Source: Nonlabens sp. (GTDB lineage: Bacteria > Bacteroidota > Bacteroidia > Flavobacteriales > Flavobacteriaceae). From it: DNA of 6,523 bases. Below the pieces are notes generated by a model, which made no database searches, was not told where the DNA came from, and saw only the letters and a list, made by a program, of their open reading frames with translations. Shown one piece after another: positions 1 through 6,523 of this stretch; the first letter of the stretch is position 1; every line of letters begins with the position of its first letter. The position numbers and the translations under genes were made by a program. The stretch lies in assembly GCA_023301395.1 (NCBI GenBank), contig JALZUY010000112.1, positions 1 to 6,523 on the forward strand. Direction: 5' to 3'.

Positions 1-29
1 TTGAAAAATTTTATTAAAAACAAATAATT

Positions 30-3000
30 ATGCAAAATAAAGGACTGATCAGAGTTTTTGCAATTGTTTTTGCACTGGTAAGTATTTACCAATTGTCTTA
101 TACTTTTATTACAAATAAAGTAGAAGGAGATGCAGACGCTTATGCAAACACAATCGTAAAAGAAGATGATCAAAATGCAGCGGCATTAAGAGATGCCGCT
201 TCAAAGAAGTATTTAGATTCTATATCGTCTAAGGATGTTTGGGGTGGATACACTACATATGCTAGTGCAAAAGAACAAGAACTTCAAAAAGGACTTGACC
301 TTGAAGGTGGAATCAACGTGACACTACAAGTATCTGTAAAGGATCTATTAATAGGTATGGCCGATGGTTCTAAGGACCCTAACTTCCGTACTGCGCTAGA
401 AAGAGCAGATGAAAGGATTAAAGATGGTCAGAAAGATTACTTTGATTATTTCATTGAAGAGTTTAATGCTATCGATGGAGTGCAATTGAGCTCGCCAGAT
501 ATTTATTCCAATCAAGAGATGGATGGAGTAATTGACTTTAATATGTCTAACTCTGAGGTTGAGCCATTACTAAGAGTAAAGCTTAAAGAATACATGGTGA
601 GTGCGTTTGAAGTATTGAGAAAACGTATCGATCAATTTGGTGTTGTACAACCTACAATCCAGCAGCTAGGAGATTCTGGTCGTATCTTAATTGAATTACC
701 AGGAGCAAAAGATATCAAACGAGTTGAGGAGTTGCTTACAGGAATGGCTGAATTAGAATTCTGGCATGTGTTTAAAGCGTCTGAAGTATCTCAATTTGTA
801 ATACAAGCAGATACGTACTGGGCAGAAAAACTTGCTGCAAAAACAGCAGCTACTGAAACGACTGATAATGAAAATGATGTTGTTGCTGATGTAGCACAAG
901 AAGCTGCTGAGGAAGTAGTTGATGCTGTAGGAGATATTCTAGGAAACGACGCTACAGCTGATGCTAACGGTGACGACACAGAATTTAATTATGACGTGAA
1001 TCCAATCTTATCAAGAATGCTTGCTCCAGGAAATGGAACAGGTCCAGTTATAGCAACATTTAAGGATGCAGATAAAGCAATTATTCTTGACTATCTAAAT
1101 GATGCACAAGTACGTTCTCAGTTACCTACAGAATTACGTCACGTAAAATTTGCATGGGGTGTTCCTGTCCTAAATGAAGAATTGGGTTATGAAATTACTG
1201 ATTTATATGCGATACGTTCTAACCGTGAAGGAGAAGCGCCATTAGGTGGAGCCGTTATTACTGATGCTCGTCAAGATTTTGGTCTTGGTAGTAAGCCTAT
1301 TGTAAGTATGTCAATGAACTCTGAAGGAGCAAAAATTTGGGAAGATATGACTACTGAAGCTTCTCAGAACGGAACTCAAATTGCAGTTGTATTAGATAAT
1401 ACAGTCTATAGTGCACCTGGTATTACAAGCGGACCTATTACTGGAGGAAATAGTCAAATATCTGGAAGTTTTTCAGTTGCAGAGGCAGAAGATCTTGCAA
1501 ACGTTTTACGTGCTGGTAAATTACCTGCTGGAGCTGAGATTATTCAAAAAGCGGTAGTTGGACCATCATTAGGTCAAGAAGCAATTTCTAGTGGTTTATG
1601 GTCATTTGGTTTTGCATTATTACTAGTTCTAGTATGGATGGTATTCTATTACGGTAGAGCTGGTCTTTATGCAGATGTCGCTCTCGTAATTAACATCTTA
1701 TTCATTTTTGGTGCTTTGGCATCATTAAAAGCGGTATTAACTTTACCTGGTATAGCCGGTATAGTACTTACTATAGGTATATCAGTAGATGCAAACGTTC
1801 TTATTTTTGAGCGTATACGAGAAGAACTAGCAAAAGGAAAATCTCAAGCAGATAGTATTAAGGATGGTTTCAATAATGCTTTGAGTTCTATTCTTGATGC
1901 AAACGTAACGACGTTCTTAACAGCGTTAATTCTTTTCATCTTTGGAACTGGACCTATTCAAGGTTTTGCAACTACTTTAATGATAGGTATTGCAACTTCA
2001 TTATTTACAGCAATTTTCATCACAAGATTATTTATTGATGGATATGGTAAAAACGGAAAAACTCTTGCGTTCTCAACACCTATTACTAAGAATTGGTTTA
2101 GAAATGTAGATATTGATTTCTTGAAAAAGAGAAAAGTAGCTTACATGATTTCACTTGCTTTTGTAGTGATCAGTGCGATCTCTTTATTTACAAAGAGTCT
2201 GAACTTCGGTATTGACTTCTCTGGTGGACGTACCTATACCGTTCGTTTTGAACAACCGGTAAATGCTACTGAGGTAACTAAAATGCTTTCTGCTGAGGAT
2301 GTATTTGGTAGTGCTGAGGCGAAAACTTATGGTTCTGATAATCAATTGAAAATTAGTACTAAGTATGGTATTGATGGAGTAGATGCTGATGTGAATAAAG
2401 AAATCGAAGAAAAATTATTTGCTAACTTGAAGCAATTCATGCCTACAAACGCTGATTATGCTACGTTTGTAGATGTAAGTAAAGAAGATAAGAAGTACGG
2501 TATTATGTCTAACTTCCAAGTAGGACCTACTATTGCCGATGATATTTTAACAGGTTCATTATATGCGATCTTTGGATCACTTATCGTGGTATTCCTTTAT
2601 ATCTTAATACGTTTCCGTAAGTGGCAATTCTCACTAGGAGCTGTAGTAGCCGTATTCCATGATGTACTGATTGTACTTGGGGTATTTTCTTTAACTTATG
2701 ATTTGTTACCATTTAACATGGAAATAGATCAAGCGTTTATAGCAGCGATATTAACGGTAATTGGGTACTCACTGAATGATACGGTGGTTGTATTTGATAG
2801 GATTCGTGAATTTATAAACGAGAGAACAAACTGGGAATTTGCTCGCACAGTAAATGCAGCAATAAGCAGTACGATCTCTAGAACATTGAATACATCGTTA
2901 ACGACGTTAATTGTACTTCTTGCGATTTTCACTTTTGGTGGTGAGTCTATTCAAGGATTTATGTTAGCATTAATTATAGGTGTGATTGTAGGTACATATT

Positions 3001-3101
3001 CATCTGTATTTATTGCAACACCAGTAATGTATGATACAATGGAGAAATCAAATGGAAAATTATTACCTAAGGAGCCTAAACCGGCAAAAGAGGAATTATA
3101 A
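30..3101 (+). CDS. secDF: SecDF, fused Sec translocon accessory protein
   Basis: This is a single-chain fusion of SecD and SecF, the inner-membrane factor that uses the proton gradient to help pull preproteins out of SecYEG on the periplasmic side. About 12 membrane segments are visible: one at residues 7-27, five at about 522-668 (SecD half), one at 702-721 and five at about 842-998 (SecF half), with large periplasmic domains after segments 1 and 7. Family motifs are intact: GLDLEGG (88-94), GISVDANVLIFERIRE (583-598), FGIDFSGG (726-733) and GYSLNDTVVVFDRIRE (912-927). D587 and D917 match the proton-relay aspartates of the family. R951 lies 34 residues after D917, the same spacing as D637/R671 in Thermus SecDF. 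At 1023 residues it is much longer than the roughly 735-residue Thermus protein, partly through an Ala/acidic insert near 265-320. The ATG at 30 places the first membrane segment correctly; upstream is A/T-rich with no Shine-Dalgarno, as usual in Bacteroidota. A short frame ending in TAA at 25-27 could be the tail of an upstream gene, but this cannot be judged here. Confidence 0.97.
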   Translation: MQNKGLIRVFAIVFALVSIYQLSYTFITNKVEGDADAYANTIVKEDDQNAAALRDAASKKYLDSISSKDVWGGYTTYASAKEQELQKGLDLEGGINVTLQVSVKDLLIGMADGSKDPNFRTALERADERIKDGQKDYFDYFIEEFNAIDGVQLSSPDIYSNQEMDGVIDFNMSNSEVEPLLRVKLKEYMVSAFEVLRKRIDQFGVVQPTIQQLGDSGRILIELPGAKDIKRVEELLTGMAELEFWHVFKASEVSQFVIQADTYWAEKLAAKTAATETTDNENDVVADVAQEAAEEVVDAVGDILGNDATADANGDDTEFNYDVNPILSRMLAPGNGTGPVIATFKDADKAIILDYLNDAQVRSQLPTELRHVKFAWGVPVLNEELGYEITDLYAIRSNREGEAPLGGAVITDARQDFGLGSKPIVSMSMNSEGAKIWEDMTTEASQNGTQIAVVLDNTVYSAPGITSGPITGGNSQISGSFSVAEAEDLANVLRAGKLPAGAEIIQKAVVGPSLGQEAISSGLWSFGFALLLVLVWMVFYYGRAGLYADVALVINILFIFGALASLKAVLTLPGIAGIVLTIGISVDANVLIFERIREELAKGKSQADSIKDGFNNALSSILDANVTTFLTALILFIFGTGPIQGFATTLMIGIATSLFTAIFITRLFIDGYGKNGKTLAFSTPITKNWFRNVDIDFLKKRKVAYMISLAFVVISAISLFTKSLNFGIDFSGGRTYTVRFEQPVNATEVTKMLSAEDVFGSAEAKTYGSDNQLKISTKYGIDGVDADVNKEIEEKLFANLKQFMPTNADYATFVDVSKEDKKYGIMSNFQVGPTIADDILTGSLYAIFGSLIVVFLYILIRFRKWQFSLGAVVAVFHDVLIVLGVFSLTYDLLPFNMEIDQAFIAAILTVIGYSLNDTVVVFDRIREFINERTNWEFARTVNAAISSTISRTLNTSLTTLIVLLAIFTFGGESIQGFMLALIIGVIVGTYSSVFIATPVMYDTMEKSNGKLLPKEPKPAKEEL

Positions 3102-3120
3102 TAATAATTTCATTTTCTAT

Positions 3121-3154
3121 AAAAACCGCTTTGATTCATTTCAAAGCGGTTTTT
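3121..3154 (+). terminator. Intrinsic terminator after secDF
   Basis: A perfect 14-bp inverted repeat (3121-3134 with 3141-3154) encloses a 6-nt loop. The arms contain the GC-rich core ACCGCTTTGA, and the right arm runs into a T tract (3150-3157). It begins 19 nt after the secDF stop. The A tract on the left arm means it could also work on the opposite strand. It separates secDF from the next gene transcriptionally. Confidence 0.9.
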
Positions 3155-3330
3155 TTATTTCCGTTAATAGTTGTTTTTTACATTTTATCTAAAAGAAGCT
3201 GAGATTCTTAATAATAGGTTAATAGAATTATAGCAGTTATGATAAGTAGTGAAACTAATTTGTTATTTTGCAGTAGATTTAGTTAAAGCTGAATCATTAA
3301 ACACAACTAACCGAGATTAAATTCATATCT
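3155..3330. other. AT-rich intergenic spacer
   Basis: This stretch between the secDF terminator and the next start codon carries no reading frame or RNA gene that I can support. It must contain the promoter and 5' leader of the downstream surface-protein gene, because the terminator cuts it off from secDF. Apart from the weak promoter candidate at 3263-3270, I see only simple A/T-rich sequence. Confidence 0.6.
3263..3270 (+). promoter_or_regulatory. Weak candidate -7 promoter element
   Basis: TTATTTTG matches the Bacteroidota -7 consensus TAnnTTTG at all defined positions except the second. It lies about 60 nt upstream of the ATG at 3331, a reasonable distance for a leader. No clear TTG (-33 element) sits 17-23 nt upstream, so support is weak. 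The neighbouring TAATTTG at 3256-3262 is an equally imperfect alternative. This is inference from the consensus only. Confidence 0.22.
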
Positions 3331-6006
3331 ATGAAAAAATTATTCCTATTAACCTTAAGCTTTTTGTTTACAGCTACTTTGATGACAGCTCAAGAGTTTG
3401 CAATGACCGACGGTAGTTTTGTAACTTGTAGCGGTGACTTTACCGATTCAGGAGGATTAGCTGGAGATTATTCAAATGGAGAAGATTTAATTGTCACCTT
3501 TTGTTCTCCTTTTGCTACAGATGATGTGTCTGCTAATTTTACGCTTTGGAATGTTGGTTCTGGGGATATTTTATTAGCATATGATGGAGATACAGCAACT
3601 GGATCACCTGTTGGAGTTTTTAATTCAGCAATAACACCAGCCCTTATTACTGCTTCAGCTGCAAATACTTCAGGTTGTTTGACTTTTAGATTTATTTCAA
3701 ACGCTACGAGTGTAGGTCCTGGCTGGCAAGCTACATTATCTTGCATAGACAATTGTCAAACTATATCTAATGCAGTAACTACAGTTCCTGCTCCTGATAA
3801 TGATGGTATATTAAGGGTATGTCAAAATGAATCTATTAATTTTACTGGTTCTACAACATTCAGTACTGATGGGACTGGAGCAACTAGCGAATGGGTTTTT
3901 TCTGAAGATCCAATGAATCCCATAACAGGAACGACTGCTACTAGAGCTTTCATGAATCCTGGAATTTACAGAGTTGATTATATTACCACTGACCCTACAG
4001 GTTGTAGAGATCGTCTTTTGGAAGATGTGATTATTTTTGTCTCAACGACTCCTGACTTTACAGGGACTGCAGCAATGGATGCTTCAATTTGTTTTGGTGA
4101 ATCAACAACAATAACTGGAGTCGCCCAAACTGTTGAGTTTGTTGCTGAAGTAGCGCCACCTATTACAGGTCAGACATTTCTGCCAGACGATAATGGAACT
4201 ACATTTTATGAAACTTGTATTGATGTTCAAGGCTTTGGACCAGGAACGACATTTCAAAATGCTTCAGATTTAGCAAGTATATTTATTAATATGGAACATT
4301 CTTTCCTAGGAGACTTAGAAATATTTTTAACTGCTCCTAATGGATCAGCTGTTAATATAAAAACTGGAGTTTTTGCTGGTGGTGGAACCTTTCTAGGGAT
4401 TCCTATTGATGTTGATACTGATCTAAATCCAGGAACAGGTTTTATTTATACTTTTACTGAAGCTCCAAGCGCAACGGAGACTCTAGTACAGGCATCAGGA
4501 ACTTTAGCAACATTGCCAGCAGGTGATTACTTAGCAGAAGATCCTTTCTCTAATTTTGTTGGAACTACGTTGAACGGATTATGGTGCTTAAGGGTGATTG
4601 ATAATTTGTCTAGTGATAATGGTTATATTTTTGAATGGGGACTTAATTTTAATCCTGCGATTGTTCCTGCTGCAGAACGATATGAACCAGGAGAAATAAC
4701 TGAGCAATGGCTAGCAAATGCAGATATTACTTCTACAACAGGTTCTGATATTACAGTAACACCTACTCTAGTTGGTCAGAACTGTTATGATTTTGTATTG
4801 ACTGATAGTTTTGGTTGTACTTATACAGAAACAGTTTGTATAGATGTAGCTCCGGAAATTACAAGTATAGCTCCAGCAGATATTATCGTATGTCAAAATA
4901 GTGGTTCTATAAACGTGGATCTTACTTTAAAAGATGATGAAATAAGAAATGGTCTAGTAATAACAGATTATAGTATTACTTACTTCAATACTGATGCAGA
5001 CGCACAAGCAGATATGAATCCTATTCTTAACTCGGCTGCTTTTCCAGTAACTGGAAATGTGACAGTCTGGGCAAGAGTATTTGATACTATAAATGGTTGT
5101 TTCACAACAGAGCAAGTAAATGTTATATTTCAAGATGTAACTTATAATGCAGTAAACAATCTTGAATTATGTGATGATTTAACTGCTGATGGAATAGAGA
5201 CTTTTGATTTAAATTCTCAAATAGCTGGAATCCTAGGATCACAAACAGCAGCAGACTTTACCATTAGTTTCTTCAACAGTCAAGTAGATGCTGACGCAAA
5301 CATGAACGCGATAACAACTCCATCGGCTTATGACAATGTTTCAAATCCTGAAACAGTTTATGTGCGTATTTCAAATGCACAAGATCAAGATTGTTTCCAG
5401 ACCGGTAGTTTTGATATCGAAGTGCTAGACGCACCAGCAATAGGAAATGTTACAAACGTATCTGAATGCGCAACTAATCCTGTGACTAATCAATTAGACT
5501 TAACGTTAGAAGACTATGATGTACAAGTATTAATAGGTCAGAATGCGGCAGCATACACAGTGACTTATCATAATAGTGAGGCAAACGCACAAAGTGGCTC
5601 AAGTGCATTGAGCTCGCCTTATGCATCTTCAGATCAAGAAACGATCTATGCGCGTATCACAGACAACGCTACAGGATGTTTTGATTACACATCATTCTCA
5701 GTAACCGTTGAGATTTGTGAAGTAGTTATTCCTGAAGGGTTCTCACCAAATGCTGATGGAATCAATGATACATTCTCTATGCCTAATATTGAGCAATTCC
5801 CTAATTTTGAATTAACTATTTTCAATAGAAATGGTAGTTCAGTATATGAGACTAGCGCATCAAACTATACAGAATTTGCAGGTATTCCTAATACAGGAGC
5901 TTTAGCTGGTGATGGTTTACTTCCAGTAGGAACTTATTTTTATGTGATCAAGTACAATGATGCAGAGACTAAAGATGTTGCAAGTTGGGTATATATCAAC
6001 TATTAA
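3331..6006 (+). CDS. Secreted CUB/PKD/P-domain protein with T9SS type B sorting domain
   Basis: This is a secreted or surface-anchored multidomain protein of 891 residues with no enzyme domain that I can recognise. Residues 1-20 or so form a Sec signal peptide (MKK, hydrophobic core, cleavage near TAQ-E). Residues 30-139 look like a CUB domain: cysteine pairs C33/C58 and C116/C138, a YDGD motif at 84-87 and a GCLTFRF strand. Residues 140-240 are PKD/Ig-like, with VCQNESINFTG at the start and GIYRVDYITTDPTGC near the end. Residues about 282-441 resemble the proprotein-convertase P domain (MEHSFLGDLEIFLTAPNGS, LNGLWCLRVID, DNGYIFEWGLNF). The flanks at 253-281 and 442-507 look like two halves of one further PKD-like domain. 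Three diverged Ig-like repeats follow (506-794). Residues about 797-891 are the gliding-motility CHU_C domain (PEGFSPNADGINDTF, IFNRNGSSVYE, GTYFYVIKY, WVYINY), a type B signal for the type IX secretion system. The likely role is adhesion, matrix binding or surface display; the ligand is unknown. No Shine-Dalgarno precedes the ATG; the signal peptide supports this start. Confidence 0.93.
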   Translation: MKKLFLLTLSFLFTATLMTAQEFAMTDGSFVTCSGDFTDSGGLAGDYSNGEDLIVTFCSPFATDDVSANFTLWNVGSGDILLAYDGDTATGSPVGVFNSAITPALITASAANTSGCLTFRFISNATSVGPGWQATLSCIDNCQTISNAVTTVPAPDNDGILRVCQNESINFTGSTTFSTDGTGATSEWVFSEDPMNPITGTTATRAFMNPGIYRVDYITTDPTGCRDRLLEDVIIFVSTTPDFTGTAAMDASICFGESTTITGVAQTVEFVAEVAPPITGQTFLPDDNGTTFYETCIDVQGFGPGTTFQNASDLASIFINMEHSFLGDLEIFLTAPNGSAVNIKTGVFAGGGTFLGIPIDVDTDLNPGTGFIYTFTEAPSATETLVQASGTLATLPAGDYLAEDPFSNFVGTTLNGLWCLRVIDNLSSDNGYIFEWGLNFNPAIVPAAERYEPGEITEQWLANADITSTTGSDITVTPTLVGQNCYDFVLTDSFGCTYTETVCIDVAPEITSIAPADIIVCQNSGSINVDLTLKDDEIRNGLVITDYSITYFNTDADAQADMNPILNSAAFPVTGNVTVWARVFDTINGCFTTEQVNVIFQDVTYNAVNNLELCDDLTADGIETFDLNSQIAGILGSQTAADFTISFFNSQVDADANMNAITTPSAYDNVSNPETVYVRISNAQDQDCFQTGSFDIEVLDAPAIGNVTNVSECATNPVTNQLDLTLEDYDVQVLIGQNAAAYTVTYHNSEANAQSGSSALSSPYASSDQETIYARITDNATGCFDYTSFSVTVEICEVVIPEGFSPNADGINDTFSMPNIEQFPNFELTIFNRNGSSVYETSASNYTEFAGIPNTGALAGDGLLPVGTYFYVIKYNDAETKDVASWVYINY
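4846..5712 (+). repeat. Three diverged ~93-residue tandem repeats (protein level)
   Basis: Within the surface protein, residues 506-600, 605-698 and 702-794 repeat one plan. Each has an early cysteine followed by a [VF]DL or LDLTL strand (SINVDLTLKDDE, GIETFDLNSQ, QLDLTLEDYD). Then comes a strand ending in [YF]xN plus A/D-rich residues (SITYFNTDADAQA, TISFFNSQVDADA, TVTYHNSEANAQS). Then follows a TV/TIxxR strand (TVWARVFD, TVYVRISN, TIYARITD) and a closing [CG]CF or DCF. They are probably stacked Ig-like beta-sandwiches acting as a stalk before the sorting domain. The similarity is clear in protein but not at nucleotide level, so the duplication is old. Confidence 0.8.
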
Positions 6007-6020
6007 GAAACTTGTAATTC

Positions 6021-6036
6021 CGCTTTCGCGAAAGCG
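6021..6036. repeat. Perfect 16-bp palindrome CGCTTTCGCGAAAGCG
   Basis: The sequence equals its own reverse complement over 16 bp, with TCGCGA at the centre. It lies 14 nt after the stop codon of the surface-protein gene and before the terminator hairpin. Its GC content stands out sharply from the AT-rich surroundings. There is no T tract directly after it and no loop, so it is a poor terminator. I recall similar palindromes scattered between genes in marine Flavobacteriaceae, but I cannot verify that here. It may be a binding site for a dimeric DNA-binding protein or a dispersed intergenic repeat. Confidence 0.6.
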
Positions 6037-6058
6037 TATGTTACATTCCTAAATAATT

Positions 6059-6090
6059 AAAAAGAGCTTCTCATTTGAGAAGCTCTTTTT
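6059..6090 (+). terminator. Intrinsic terminator after the surface-protein gene
   Basis: A 15-bp inverted repeat (6059-6073 with 6076-6090) has core GAGCTTCTCA / TGAGAAGCTC. The formal loop is 2 nt, so the innermost A-T pair probably opens to give a 4-nt loop. The right arm ends in TTTTT, followed by GTTTT. It lies about 50 nt after the stop at 6006 and is also close to symmetrical for the opposite strand. Confidence 0.88.
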
Positions 6091-6146
6091 GTTTTAAAGA
6101 TATTAAAGAAGTCTCATTTAAGAGCTATCTAATCTCTGTCCGTTAG

Positions 6147-6523
6147 AGCACAGCCTGCCTGCAAGAAAAGACAGGTCGAGAACTAAACTTTTCAAATTGT
6201 CATCCAGTAGACGTTCCTATCTATTTCTACCATCCAGACCATTTAGGAACCACAAATGCCTTAACAGACGTAAACGGGAACATGTACCATTTTTTCCTTA
6301 ACTTACCCTTTGGAGAATTGAGAGAAACGAAAACGCACTTACCATATTAAAAAAAAATAAAAACAAATGTGCAAACTATGGCAGAGCAAACCAGCATATC
6401 TTATTACCAGACAGAGTTCAAGTTCAACGGTAAAGAACTGGACAGCGAGACCGGTATGTATTATTATGGAGCACGCTATTATGACCCTAGTTTAAGTATA
6501 TGGATGAGTGTAGATCCACTCGC
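6147..6523 (+). pseudogene. Rhs-repeat core fragment, 5'-truncated and interrupted by a stop
   Basis: One reading frame (codons beginning at 6147) encodes recognisable Rhs/YD-repeat core sequence: YFYHPDHLGTTNALTDVNG (6222-6278), LPFGE (6303-6317), FKFNGKELDSETGMYYYGARYYDP (6414-6485) and WMSVDPLA at the window end. Rhs proteins are long secreted shells that enclose a variable C-terminal toxin or effector. The core shown here normally marks the boundary just before that variable tip, which would lie beyond the window. Upstream, an in-frame TAG at 6144-6146 and the terminator at 6059-6090 leave no room for the usual kilobase-long YD-repeat body, so the gene is missing its N-terminal part. A TAA at 6348-6350 then splits the remaining core without a frame change. 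Translation could restart at ATG 6378 to give a short partial protein running off the end. It is most likely a decayed or silent cassette rather than an active Rhs gene. Confidence 0.8.
6318..6377 (+). other. Apparent 60-nt interruption with stop inside the Rhs core
   Basis: The sequence before this stretch ends in LPFGE and the sequence after it begins MAEQTSISYYQ and leads to FKFNGKE. In Rhs cores that I know from this phylum, PFGE is normally joined to the FNGKE motif by roughly 15-25 residues; here the gap is about 32 residues. Removing exactly these 20 codons would give a normal-length join. The stretch contains the TAA at 6348 and an A-rich run (6349-6367) unlike the flanking core. No flanking direct repeat is visible. 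The precise borders are inferred from family spacing. Confidence 0.4.

Noticed and set aside
1..27. TTG at position 1 opening a frame to the TAA at 25-27
   Set aside because: It is out of frame with secDF and far too short to judge; it could be the last codons of an upstream gene, but nothing in the window confirms this.
791..979. Antisense open frame of 62 codons inside secDF
   Set aside because: It is the reverse of the Ala/acidic insert, giving a biased Ser/Ala/Thr product without recognisable features; a shadow of the real gene.
2729..2932. Antisense open frame of 67 codons inside secDF
   Set aside because: It lies opposite a highly conserved membrane region (the NDTVVVFDRIRE motif) and its hydrophobic character is the mirror of that coding strand.
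3468..3752. Antisense open frame of 94 codons inside the surface-protein gene
   Set aside because: It overlaps the CUB-like domain on the other strand, has no known motif and no promoter or start context in its favour.
4846..5712. Repeats as a CRISPR-like or nucleotide-level tandem array
   Set aside because: The units are similar only in protein sequence, are about 280 nt long and contain no short identical direct repeats with spacers.
6021..6036. Palindrome read as a Rho-independent terminator or a parS site
   Set aside because: It has no loop and no T tract, and a proper terminator follows at 6059. It resembles the known parS consensus only in being a 16-bp palindrome, not in sequence.
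6153..6176. Short inverted repeat CCTGCC ... GACAGG near the start of the Rhs frame
   Set aside because: Only about six pairs with a mismatch, inside sequence that reads as Rhs-like coding; no sign of a transposon end or attachment site.

Overview
The window looks like chromosomal DNA of a marine-type Flavobacteriaceae bacterium (Bacteroidota). The evidence is AT-rich DNA, start codons preceded by A/T-rich sequence without a Shine-Dalgarno motif, a single-chain SecDF of the long Bacteroidota type, a surface protein ending in a gliding-motility-type (CHU_C) type IX secretion sorting domain, and an Rhs core in the style found in this phylum. The genus cannot be fixed from the sequence alone.

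Layout, all on the + strand. (1) Positions 30-3101 encode SecDF, the proton-driven accessory factor of the Sec translocon, closed by a strong intrinsic terminator (3121-3154). (2) Positions 3155-3330 are an AT-rich spacer with at most a weak promoter candidate. (3) Positions 3331-6006 encode a large secreted multidomain protein: signal peptide, CUB-like domain, PKD/Ig-like domains, a proprotein-convertase P-type domain that appears nested inside a second PKD-like domain, three diverged repeats of about 93 residues, and a C-terminal T9SS type B sorting domain. It is followed by a perfect 16-bp palindrome (6021-6036) and a second intrinsic terminator (6059-6090). (4) Positions 6147-6523 hold the 3' part of an Rhs-repeat core without its N-terminal body, carrying an in-frame stop and about 60 nt of apparently foreign sequence in the middle of the core. 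It runs off the window end.

Functionally, SecDF helps pull proteins across the inner membrane, and the second gene product is the kind of Sec-exported cargo that T9SS then moves to the cell surface. The two genes have separate terminators, so this is a plausible pathway relation rather than an operon. The Rhs remnant looks like accessory, recombination-prone DNA. The first two genes are recognisable families. The less ordinary signals are the nested P domain, a codon-use shift inside the surface protein gene, the palindrome, and the interrupted Rhs core. I found no convincing wholly new system.
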